Below, piece by piece: positions 1-7,098 of a stretch of DNA of 7,098 nucleotides. Numbering within the stretch: position 1 is the first letter of the stretch; each line of letters begins with the position of its first letter. The notes beneath the pieces are model-generated. The model searched no databases. It had not been told where the DNA came from and was given only the letters and a program-made list of their open reading frames with translations. Source of the DNA: Gemmatimonadaceae bacterium. Lineage in GTDB: Bacteria; Latescibacterota; UBA2968; UBA8231. Where the stretch lies: assembly GCA_002726335.1 (NCBI GenBank), contig PBSR01000215.1, positions 1-7,098 on the forward strand, read 5' to 3'. Both the position numbers and the translations under genes were made by a program.

Positions 1-133
1 CTTCGTAAATACACTCGGTGGAGAAACTCAAACCCATCTGACGCCAAATTGAAAAAGATCGAAAATCGCAAACTGTCTTTCGTTACACGGCACTAGTTGT
101 CCCTGCGGGTCATGGCTGTGACTTCCATCACTT

Positions 134-147
134 GTGAGCTCGGTCAC
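134..147. promoter_or_regulatory. imperfect palindrome, possible operator
   Basis: The 14-base site GTGAGCTCGGTCAC has GTGA and TCAC as perfectly complementary outer arms, and five of its seven base pairs match around the centre. It sits about 18 bases upstream of the candidate -35 element, a position where a regulator of a sugar operon could bind. No regulator gene is in the window and the arms are short, so this is suggestive only. Confidence 0.15.
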
Positions 148-164
148 GTACATGTCCGTCGTGC

Positions 165-193
165 CTGGCTTTTCCTTGCTGGTCTGTTATACC
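165..193 (+). promoter_or_regulatory. weak extended -10 promoter candidate before the operon
   Basis: The sequence TG-T-TATACC at 185-193 matches the extended -10 pattern (TG, one base, then a TATAAT-like hexamer). The -35 position, CTGGCT at 165-170 with a 17-base spacer, is poor. Transcription would begin near 200, leaving only about a dozen bases before the ATG at 213, so the first mRNA would be nearly leaderless. This is the only promoter-like site I see in the leader. It is a weak match found by eye; a housekeeping-type sigma factor is assumed. Confidence 0.25.
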
Positions 194-212
194 CCGCCTA
201 CCTTCGCGCACC

Positions 213-1594
213 ATGAACTGGCAGCGATATCTGCAACAGAAGTCCGACCGCAGCCTGGTCGAACTCATCGATTTCTGCCGCATACCAAGCATCTCAACCG
301 ACCCGGACCACACGGCCGACTGCCGTCGTGGCGCCGAGTGGGTGGTAGACCGAATGCACGCCGCCGGTCTGCAGGCTGCCGAGGTCATCGAGTCACGCGG
401 TCACCCCGTGGCGTACGGTGAGCATCTCACCGTGCCCGGTGCTCCCACCGTGATGGTATATGGCCACTACGACGTGCAGCCCGTCGACCCCGTAAGCGAC
501 TGGACCACCCCACCCTTCGAGCCCGAGGTGCGCGAGGGTTGCCTCTTTGCCCGTGGGGCCTCGGATGACAAGGGCAACATGCTGTCCCCCATCCTGGCAG
601 CCGAGGCCCATCTGCGTACCGACGACCTGCCATTGAACGTCAAGTTCTTCTTCGAGGGAGAGGAGGAGATCGGCAGTCCGAATCTTCCCCCTGTGTTCGA
701 TCAGCAGGCGGAGCGCTTCGCCTGCGATGTCGTCTACAGCGCCGATGGCTACCAGTGGGGTGAAGACCAACCGTCGCTGACCACCGCCTTGCGCGGTATC
801 TGCGGTGTGCAGATCGACGTGAGCGGCCCCGAGCGAGATCTGCATTCCGGTGCCTACGGCGGCACGGTGCACAACCCCGCCGCAGCCCTGTCCCGTATCA
901 TCTCTTCCCTGGTGGACGGCGACGGTCGGGTTCTCGTCGACGGCTTCTACGACGGCGTCGCCGATTTGAGTGACGAAGACCGCGGACACATCGCCGCCGT
1001 TCCTTTCGACGAAGCCGAGTACCTGCGGGACACCGGCGCACCGACGCTCTTCGGCGAGACCGGCTTCACCACGCGCGAACGGAACTGGGCCCGCCCGAGC
1101 CTGGAGATCGACGGCATGTGGAGTGGCGCCACGGGTGAGGGACGCAAGGCGATCATCCCGGCCAGTGCGCACGCCAAGATTTCCTGTCGACTCGTCGCCG
1201 GGCAGACACCGGCGGCCATCGTGCTGGCCCTGAGGCGCCATGTTGCGGCGCACACCCCGCCCGGTGTGCGCGCCGCGGTTGTCGATCTGCGCCTCTCCTC
1301 GGAAGCCTACCAGATGCCCGTCGACCACCCGGCCAACGACGTGGCCACCACGGTCCTGCGTGAGTTGTACGGCCGCGACCCGTACTACACCCGTACGGGC
1401 GGCACCATCGCCATCCTCAACATGTTTCGTCACCACCTGCAGGCCGATACGGTGATGTTCGCCTTCGGCCTCCATGACGAGAACGCTCACGCTCCGGATG
1501 AGTTCTTTCGGCTCACCAGCTTCACACGCGCCCAGAACGCCTATGGACGACTTTTCGAGATCCTCGGCGCCGGCGCCCTGCAGAAAGAGACTAC

Positions 1595-1598
<4 letters not shown>
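213..1598 (+). CDS. M20-family metallopeptidase (carnosinase/CNDP2-like dipeptidase)
   Basis: The 461-residue product fits full-length cytosolic M20 dipeptidases, two-zinc enzymes that cut dipeptides or related N-acyl amino acids. Visible motifs in order: GHYDVQP at 84-90 (metal ligand H85, with D87); GASDDKG at 115-121 (bridging aspartate, likely D118); EGEEEIGS at 148-155 (catalytic base likely E151, ligand E152); SADG at 176-179 (likely ligand D178); DLHSG at 209-213, the lid-domain histidine H211 that reaches across the dimer in the family; TGGT at 395-398; and HDENAH at 421-426, supplying the last metal ligand, likely H426. Ligand assignments come from family knowledge. There is no signal peptide, so it should act in the cytoplasm. 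ATG 213 is the only good start: the frame is open from 138 but has no ATG, GTG or TTG before 213. No Shine-Dalgarno sequence precedes it. It is the first gene of the operon and its TGA overlaps the ATG of galM by 4 bases. The substrate cannot be read from the sequence. Confidence 0.93.
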
Positions 1599-2644
<1,046 letters not shown>

Positions 2645-2648
2645 CAAC

Positions 2649-4157
2649 ATGCCCCGTCTGAAGCTTCTCGCCATCACTGCTCTGGCCCTCGTCATCGTCG
2701 GTGGCGTCATCGCCCGCGCTGGCCTGACCCGTCGCTGGGTGAGCCACCTGGGCCTGACCGAAACCCGGCACGTGAAGCTGCGCATCTGGGACTGGTGGAG
2801 CGCCTCTTCCAACGAGGAGTACGGCGACTACTTCGGCGCCCTGGAGGACGAATTCGAGGCCCGGAATCCCGACGTCGACATCATCTACCAGGTGGTCCCC
2901 TTCGGCAACTACGTGCAGAAGCTGTCCACAGCCATGGTGGGTGACACACCGCCCGATGTCTTTCAATCTTCCGTCTACTGGGCCGAAGGTTTCTATCACC
3001 GGGGTATGCTTCTGCCTCTCAACAATCTGCTCGACGCCGACCCCGCCCTGCCCGGCTCTCCCGCGTACGTGGGTGAATCCGCCTTCCTGCCCTCCGCCTG
3101 GCAGCACAACCACACCGAAGCCACACCCGGTCGGCCGGCCGTCGTCTACGGCATACCGCAGATCATCGATGCCTCCTGCCTGCTGTGGAATCTCGACATC
3201 CTGCAGGCTGCAGCCGGGGAAGATGAGAGCATCCGCGCCCTGTTCCAGCACAACGCCGCAGGCGTCATCGACTGGGACCGGATCCGCTGGAACGGCATCG
3301 AGAGCTGGGATCACTTCCGCGAGATCACCCGCAAGCTGACGGTTCGCAACGAAGACGACGAGGTGACGCAGGCGGGTTTCCTGCTGTCCGCATCGAGCGG
3401 TGCCGGCCTGTTCTCGCCGTGGCTGGCCGCCAATGGGGGACGCTTCCAGGACGCTGCCGGCACGCGTGCCATGTTCGCCAGTCCCAGCGGGATCGAGGCC
3501 GTGGAATTCATCGCCCGACTCTACTGGGTGGACCGCGTGTGCCCGCCCTTTCGCCGACAGATGACCGACTCGGAGATGTTCAAGGAGAGACGCGCCGCTG
3601 TCGTGGCCGCCGGCACCTGGTCGGGCAAGGACATCACCCGCGACACGATGGGCTGGACCCACTTCGGCAAGACCGCCTTCCCCCCGGGGCCAAGCGGCGA
3701 TGGCCCCGCCACGGTCACGTGGGGCAACATGCTCGTCATCACCCAGCGTTGCGAGAATGTCGATGCCGCCTGGCGCTACGTGAAGTTCGTCGGGGGTCTC
3801 GAAGGCAGCCTGCTGCGCTCCGTGCACCTGGGTTACAATGGCCCTCGGTTCGACTTCTACCAGACGGATCGCTGGCAGCAGGCGCTACGGGAGCGGCCCT
3901 ACCTGTCGAATGTCAAGCAGATCTGCCTGGCGGGCGACAAGCTCCGCCATACGGAGATCATCGCCGTCGATCACCAGGCCAACCCCATCGTCGAATCGGT
4001 GCTGCTACGCTACCCGGAGATCATCGAGGGGCGCGGGCCGTATCCGTCCGTGGAGGTCGCCATGAAGACCGCCGCCGCCAACGTCGACAACGTCTATCGA
4101 CGCTACAACGAGCAGGTCGCCAGCTGGCTCGACAGCCGTGGTGAGGCAGGTCGGTAA
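2649..4157 (+). CDS. ABC transporter extracellular sugar-binding protein
   Basis: The 502-residue product looks like a family 1 solute-binding protein of CUT1-type sugar importers. It starts with a basic MPRLK, a hydrophobic stretch at about 5-21 and an A-R-A at 22-24, which could be a signal peptidase I site; alternatively the segment is an uncleaved anchor. There is no lipobox cysteine, so it is not a typical lipoprotein. Family-like features follow: LRIWDWW at 44-50 as the first strand, LEDEFEARNPDV at 65-76, TPPDVFQ at 100-106, VYGIPQ at 166-171, TAFPPGPSG at 342-350, AWRYVKF at 374-380, and VDNVYRRYNEQVASWL at 479-494 near the C-terminus. At 502 residues it is longer than the roughly 400-450 usual for the family; part of the excess may be the charged stretch at about 186-240. 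It starts four bases after the galM stop with no Shine-Dalgarno sequence, so it probably relies on translational coupling. Its TAA shares one base with the ATG of the next gene (TAATG). The sugar cannot be inferred. Confidence 0.9.
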   Translation: MPRLKLLAITALALVIVGGVIARAGLTRRWVSHLGLTETRHVKLRIWDWWSASSNEEYGDYFGALEDEFEARNPDVDIIYQVVPFGNYVQKLSTAMVGDTPPDVFQSSVYWAEGFYHRGMLLPLNNLLDADPALPGSPAYVGESAFLPSAWQHNHTEATPGRPAVVYGIPQIIDASCLLWNLDILQAAAGEDESIRALFQHNAAGVIDWDRIRWNGIESWDHFREITRKLTVRNEDDEVTQAGFLLSASSGAGLFSPWLAANGGRFQDAAGTRAMFASPSGIEAVEFIARLYWVDRVCPPFRRQMTDSEMFKERRAAVVAAGTWSGKDITRDTMGWTHFGKTAFPPGPSGDGPATVTWGNMLVITQRCENVDAAWRYVKFVGGLEGSLLRSVHLGYNGPRFDFYQTDRWQQALRERPYLSNVKQICLAGDKLRHTEIIAVDHQANPIVESVLLRYPEIIEGRGPYPSVEVAMKTAAANVDNVYRRYNEQVASWLDSRGEAGR

Positions 4158-5005
4158 TGGCATCAAGAATACCGTTGAGCCAGCGTCTGCTGCCCTATCT
4201 CTACATCGGCCCTGCCCTCACCGTGGCCTGTGTCTTCAGCTTCGTCAGTATGGGCATCAGTCTGTGGGTGAGTTTCCACCACTACGACGCCTTCGCTGGT
4301 GCCTCCGAATACGTCGGCCTCGACAACTACCGCCGGGCCCTGCAGTCCGATGACAGTTATTTCTGGCTCGCCATGCGCCACACGGCGGTCTACGTCGTGC
4401 TGAGTGTGTCGGGGACCTTGCTCACCGCCCTGCCGCTGGCCCTTCTGTGCCTGCGCGCCAAAGCGGGTCAGGCCCTGTTCCGCACTCTGTACTTCCTGCC
4501 CTCCATCACGCCGGGTGTCGTGCTCGCCCTCGTGTTCTACCACATCTTCGGCAACTACGGTCAGCTGCTGGACCGATCGTGGACCGCCCTGCCGGCGCTG
4601 GCGCTGCTCGGCGTCTGGGCTGGCGCCGGCTACAACATGGTCATTTTTCTGGCTGGTCTCACCGAGATTCCCCAGCATCTGTACGACGCCGCCGTCGTCG
4701 ACGGCGCCAACCGCTTTCAACAGTTCCTCCATGTGACCCTGCCCATGTTGCGCAACACCCTCGTCTTTGTCACGGTGATGACGATCATCGGCTCCTTCCA
4801 GGTCTTCACCTCCGTGTATATCATGACCAGCGGGGGACCCGAGCGCAGCACCGAGGTCATCGCCTACTCGATCTTCGTCAACGCTTTTGCCGTGGCCGGA
4901 CAGATGGGCTACGCCTCGGCCCTGGCCTGGCTGCTCTTTGCCGTCATCTTCGTCTTCGTCTTCCTGCAGATGCGCGTCTTCCGCTCGCGCCGGATTTATG
5001 ACTGA
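4157..5005 (+). CDS. ABC sugar transporter permease, MalF/UgpA type
   Basis: The 282-residue product is an inner-membrane permease of a CUT1 sugar importer. Six hydrophobic segments are visible at about 11-38, 75-98, 108-131, 145-168, 198-224 and 252-273. The cytoplasmic EAA loop that docks on the ATPase is clear: E170-I-P, then YDAAVVDGA at 176-184 and TLP at 194-196. The family sequences FLPSITPG (113-120) and TSGGPERSTEV (224-234) are also present. The start overlaps the binding-protein stop by one base, with AGGCAGG just upstream as a plausible ribosome binding site. The protein ends RSRRIYD at a TGA (5003-5005), a normal end for this family. The same frame continues open past that TGA for 35 codons (see the small frame at 5018-5113), so a longer C-terminal form by readthrough or after a nonsense mutation cannot be excluded. 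It should pair with the MalG-type permease downstream. Confidence 0.93.
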   Translation: MASRIPLSQRLLPYLYIGPALTVACVFSFVSMGISLWVSFHHYDAFAGASEYVGLDNYRRALQSDDSYFWLAMRHTAVYVVLSVSGTLLTALPLALLCLRAKAGQALFRTLYFLPSITPGVVLALVFYHIFGNYGQLLDRSWTALPALALLGVWAGAGYNMVIFLAGLTEIPQHLYDAAVVDGANRFQQFLHVTLPMLRNTLVFVTVMTIIGSFQVFTSVYIMTSGGPERSTEVIAYSIFVNAFAVAGQMGYASALAWLLFAVIFVFVFLQMRVFRSRRIYD

Positions 5006-5009
5006 CGGC
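4998..5009. repeat. 12-bp direct repeat, copy 1
   Basis: ATGACTGACGGC occurs here across the end of the first permease gene, and again exactly at 5110-5121 across the start of the second. The two copies lie 112 bases apart and differ at both flanking bases (T/C before, G/C after). Read in its own frame this copy spells M-T-D-G, identical to the true start of the second permease, but that frame leads to a Ser/Pro-rich 39-codon stretch that does not look coding. Confidence 0.9.
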
Positions 5010-5017
5010 GTGTTCGC

Positions 5018-5113
5018 TTGCTCTGGACCGACCGGCTTATCAACGCCGTCCGGGCCGAGATCGCCCACAACCCCCTCGCCCCGCGCGATCTCTGCGAAGA
5101 GCGGGATCCATGA
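5018..5113 (+). CDS. possible small gene or C-terminal extension between the permeases
   Basis: I do not recognise this product. A 31-codon frame can begin at TTG 5018 and ends at a TGA (5111-5113) overlapping the next gene's ATG as ATGA. It is in the same frame as the upstream permease, and the frame is open for 35 codons directly after that gene's TGA at 5003. By hand count about 28 of those 35 codons end in G or C against about 17 of 35 with G or C in the middle, the contrast expected of real coding sequence in this genome. The peptide is mixed and charged (TDRLINAVRAEIAHNP in its middle could be an amphipathic helix) and has no membrane segment. No Shine-Dalgarno sequence precedes the TTG and there is no ATG or GTG in frame. 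Alternatives are a separate small protein made by reinitiation, readthrough of the TGA (followed by C, a leaky context), a once longer permease with a nonsense mutation or sequencing error, or chance. Confidence 0.35.
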   Translation: MLWTDRLINAVRAEIAHNPLAPRDLCEERDP

Positions 5114-5121
5114 CTGACGGC
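5110..5121. repeat. 12-bp direct repeat, copy 2
   Basis: This second exact copy of ATGACTGACGGC contains the start codon of the MalG-type permease (M-T-D-G). With copy 1 at 4998-5009 it brackets the permease-permease spacer. Removing one 112-base unit on paper would join the two genes by an ordinary 8-base overlap, ATGACTGA. Confidence 0.9.
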
Positions 5122-5997
5122 CGACGGCTGGCCCTGATCGCCATGACCCTCGGGGCGATGGTCATGGTCTACCCGTACGCCTACATGGTGGGCTCGTCGA
5201 TGAAGACGCGGAAGGAGTTCGCCGAAGACCGGCAGAGCCTGGTCCCGACGCGCTATCAGCTCGGTGAGCGGTGGGCCCACCTGCAGGACGAGCCGAGTGC
5301 CCTCGACTGGCCCGGTGCCGACTGGTCCATGTGGCGCAACTACGTCGACGCCATCCGCTACGGCGTCATCGACCGCTACCTGGGCAACAGCTTCATCTAC
5401 GCCGTCGTCATCACCTCGCTGCAGCTGTTCTTCAATATTCTCGCCGCCTACGCCTTCGCCCGCATGCGCTTTTTCGGCCGTGACCTGCTCTTCGGCATGC
5501 TGCTGGCCACGATGATGGTGCCACCTGCCGTGCTGCTGATCCCCAACTTCCTCGTCATCCGCGAACTCGGCCTCGTCGATACCCTGTGGGGTGTCATCAT
5601 CCCGGGTTTCGCTGGCGCCTTCGGCATCTTCCTGCTGCGCCAGGCGTTCCTCAACATCCCGGCCGAGCTCGAACACGCCGCCCGTATCGATGGCTGCGGT
5701 TCCTGGGGCATCCTGAGGCATGTCATCCTGCCCCTGTCCAAGCCGGCGATCATCACGCTGGGCCTGTTCACTTTCATGGGGGCCTGGAACATGTTCGAGT
5801 GGCCCCTGATCGTGCTGAGCAACCAGGACTACTACCCCCTCACGGTGGGACTCAGCCTGTTCCGCTCCGAGACCAGCGCCGACTGGCCGCGCGTATTCGC
5901 CGCCTCGGTCATGGGTGCGGCGCCGCTCATTGTATTGTTCCTGGTGGCCCAGAGGTACCTGGTGGGCGGCATCAGCCTGAGCGGCATGAAGACCTGA
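5110..5997 (+). CDS. ABC sugar transporter permease, MalG/UgpE type
   Basis: The 295-residue product is the second inner-membrane permease of the importer. Hydrophobic segments lie at about 6-28, 93-118, 124-150, 157-178, 210-236 and 265-282. The family sequence AAYAFARMRFFGR is at 112-124, and the EAA loop is present: PAELEHAARIDGC at 184-196, with P208 closing it. The C-terminus GGISLSGMKT matches the usual MalG-type end. The external loop between the first two membrane segments (about 29-92) is longer than typical and rich in Trp and charged residues. ATG 5110 is the only start: the frame is open upstream from 5002 but has no other ATG, GTG or TTG. A weak purine-rich GAAGAGCGGGA precedes it. 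It overlaps the small upstream frame by 4 bases. It is the last gene of the operon, and no ATPase gene follows. Confidence 0.93.
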   Translation: MTDGRRLALIAMTLGAMVMVYPYAYMVGSSMKTRKEFAEDRQSLVPTRYQLGERWAHLQDEPSALDWPGADWSMWRNYVDAIRYGVIDRYLGNSFIYAVVITSLQLFFNILAAYAFARMRFFGRDLLFGMLLATMMVPPAVLLIPNFLVIRELGLVDTLWGVIIPGFAGAFGIFLLRQAFLNIPAELEHAARIDGCGSWGILRHVILPLSKPAIITLGLFTFMGAWNMFEWPLIVLSNQDYYPLTVGLSLFRSETSADWPRVFAASVMGAAPLIVLFLVAQRYLVGGISLSGMKT

Positions 5998-6017
5998 GCG
6001 GGTTCGGCGAGGGAGGG

Positions 6018-6042
6018 CTGGTCCAGGACGCGCACAGACCAG
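6018..6042. terminator. weak hairpin between convergent genes
   Basis: CTGGTC at 6018-6023 and GACCAG at 6037-6042 form a perfect 6-bp inverted repeat with a 13-base loop, placed between the operon end (5997) and the stop of the minus-strand gene (6052). No T-run follows on either strand, so it does not meet the pattern of an intrinsic terminator. It is the only hairpin candidate seen in this short convergent gap; Rho-dependent ending is equally possible. Confidence 0.2.
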
Positions 6043-6051
6043 AACTCCTCA

Positions 6052-7098
6052 TCAGCGATTCTGTCTCAAGATCGCCTCCAGGTTCTCGCGGCTGGCGAAT
6101 ATCCGGGCGATGCGATTCGCCGTTCCGGTGGTCAGCGGCGCCGCAATCTTCTCGTTGAACACTTCTGTGCAGAAACGCGTCGCCAAACGCCCAACAGAAT
6201 CCTGAAGGAGCTTGCCGAACTCAAGACGGTAGGCGTCAAGAAGGCCTGCCTCCGAGGACCCTTTCACCGAAATCCACTCGCGTGCCGCCCTGTCGAGATC
6301 GGGAAGGGGCCTGCCGTATTCAAGACGGTAGGTTTCAAGACGATCGGCCTCCGAGATCCCTTCCCTCGACATCCACTCGCGCACCGCCTTTTCGAGATCG
6401 GGCAGCACGCCAATAAGAGACGTCTGCACGTTCCGCTGAAGATCCTGCAGCAGCACCCTGTTCTGGGCCAGAGTGACCGTCCCGAAGCCAGCCGATAACG
6501 CCGCAGCCGTGGCTTGCGCGATCCGTTCCACAGCCCTCGGATCATTCGTGACCGGGAGCATCCTGCCTGCGACGCCAGCCTGCATGGCTGTCTCTACGAC
6601 AAGCGAGACCTCGACTTCGAGAATCGTGTCAATATCAGCGAGGAAGGCTCCCGAATTGGGATATCTCAGGGGCTCCTTCTGCGCCAGTTCAAGGACCTGG
6701 CGAAAGCGATAAGGAATCGGTTCCTCCTGGCCAGGAAGCCGCCAGGTCAACAGATATGTATCGCCACTTTGCAGATCGACTCGGAAGTATTGCTCGAGGT
6801 GTTCAGGCTGGAAGAGGCGGCCATATGCGATGCTGTTGGCAATGCCATTGCGCAGATCGAAGAGGAAGTAGTTCAGCTGCAGATCCTGCAGAATGGACTG
6901 CGCCGCCTGTGGCTCACCGAAGATGACATCCACATACTGTGGTCCGAACCCGTGGTTGCCGCCATAGATGATACCTGGGGCAGGGAAGGAATTCGCCGGT
7001 CCCGGATCAAATCCAAGATTCACGATCCTGGCATCCAGGTTGAGTCGCGCCCGCATCTGGTGGACGGTACTCAGTTTCACGTTCTGGTTGAACAGTCC
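6052..7098 (-). CDS. partial protein: possible glycosyltransferase-like C-terminal domain plus repeat-bearing tail
   Basis: The gene reads leftward from the right edge and is cut at its 5' end. A GTG at 7078-7080 could be a start giving 342 residues, but the frame remains open to base 7098 (GLFNQN before it) with no start signal, so I treat it as the C-terminal part of a longer protein. Numbering from that GTG, residues 20-113 (motifs FDPGPANSFPAPG at 24-36, DLQLNYFLFDL at 66-76, LFQPEHLEQYF at 89-99, GDTYLLTW at 106-113) resemble my recollection of the soluble C-terminal domain of multi-membrane-span, GT39/PMT-like glycosyltransferases. That is family memory, not a proven match. Residues 114-342 form a helical, charged region that I do not recognise. 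It holds two tandem 33-residue repeats (226-258 and 259-291) and no membrane segment. Base composition looks less GC-rich than the operon. The gene converges on the operon and appears unrelated to it; its promoter is outside the window. Confidence 0.75.
   Translation of the reverse strand, partial: GLFNQNVKLSTVHQMRARLNLDARIVNLGFDPGPANSFPAPGIIYGGNHGFGPQYVDVIFGEPQAAQSILQDLQLNYFLFDLRNGIANSIAYGRLFQPEHLEQYFRVDLQSGDTYLLTWRLPGQEEPIPYRFRQVLELAQKEPLRYPNSGAFLADIDTILEVEVSLVVETAMQAGVAGRMLPVTNDPRAVERIAQATAAALSAGFGTVTLAQNRVLLQDLQRNVQTSLIGVLPDLEKAVREWMSREGISEADRLETYRLEYGRPLPDLDRAAREWISVKGSSEAGLLDAYRLEFGKLLQDSVGRLATRFCTEVFNEKIAAPLTTGTANRIARIFASRENLEAILRQNR
6208..6405 (-). repeat. two tandem 99-bp repeats coding 33-residue units
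   Basis: Bases 6307-6405 and 6208-6306 encode adjacent 33-residue units, each beginning LPDL and containing AREW or VREW, SEA and YRLE. I count 19 identical positions of 33. At the DNA level, blocks such as TCAAGACGGTAGG (6221 and 6320) and GAGATCGGG (6295 and 6394) recur at exactly 99 bases. Shorter related starts flank the pair (LQDL at residue 211 and LQDS at 292), which hints at four diverged helical units. This is a duplication inside the gene. Confidence 0.85.

Noticed and set aside
1..96. Frame open from the left edge to TAG 94-96, as if the tail of an upstream gene
   Set aside because: The 31 codons are Lys/Arg-rich, have a low share of G/C third positions for this genome, and match no family I know. 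Chance openness is as likely.
166..180. TGGC and TTGCT resembling a sigma-54 promoter
   Set aside because: The GG and GC elements have 9 bases between them, not the required 10, and the rest of the match is poor.
134..421. GTG-started frame with a signal-like N-terminus
   Set aside because: Most of it overlaps the dipeptidase in another frame and turns Arg/Pro-rich, typical of a shadow frame.
393..1490. Long minus-strand open frame opposite the dipeptidase
   Set aside because: It is a high-GC antisense shadow; the plus strand holds a complete enzyme with all active-site motifs.
4163..5068. Minus-strand open frame opposite the first permease
   Set aside because: Its translation is rich in Asp, Glu, Gly and His, as expected from reading a membrane protein gene backwards.
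4998..5117. 39-codon frame starting ATG 4998 (M-T-D-G)
   Set aside because: It is Ser/Pro/Thr-rich, and its codon-position composition is less coding-like than the neighbouring frame that continues from the permease. The ATG is better explained by the direct repeat.

Overview
The window looks like a piece of a high-GC genome from a free-living, probably Gram-negative and possibly uncultured environmental bacterium. The basis is base composition, GC-rich third codon positions, tight operon packing and a sugar-binding protein without a lipobox cysteine. I cannot name a phylum from the sequence. All clear stop codons are ordinary (TGA for four genes, TAA for one), so the standard bacterial code applies.

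Layout. Bases 1-212 are a short, AT-richer leader (about 42% GC over the first 60 bases by hand count) with a weak extended -10 promoter candidate and an imperfect palindrome, but no convincing gene. From 213 to 5997 there is one plus-strand operon: an M20-family dipeptidase, an aldose 1-epimerase (galM), an ABC sugar-binding protein, a MalF/UgpA-type permease and a MalG/UgpE-type permease. The junctions are overlaps of 4 and 1 bases and a gap of 4 bases. The exception is a 104-base spacer between the two permeases. The last gene is on the minus strand, converges on the operon, and runs off the right edge. It encodes the C-terminal part of a protein that may be a membrane glycosyltransferase-like protein with an unusual repeat-bearing tail.

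How the genes work together. The binding protein and two permeases make an importer of the CUT1 type for a sugar, oligosaccharide or glycoside. No ATPase gene lies in the window, so the importer probably borrows an MsmK/UgpC-like ATPase encoded elsewhere. The epimerase would interconvert alpha and beta anomers of the imported aldose. The metallopeptidase at the head of the operon is the odd member; it may indicate a substrate carrying an amino acid or peptide, but that is inference.

The most interesting spot is the permease-permease junction at about 4998-5121. After the first permease's TGA the same reading frame stays open for 35 codons with a coding-like composition, and ends in an ATGA overlap with the second permease. 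The spacer is also bracketed by an exact 12-bp direct repeat. These two observations suggest competing explanations: a small overlooked gene or leaky-stop extension, or a small insertion. The rest of the operon is conventional.
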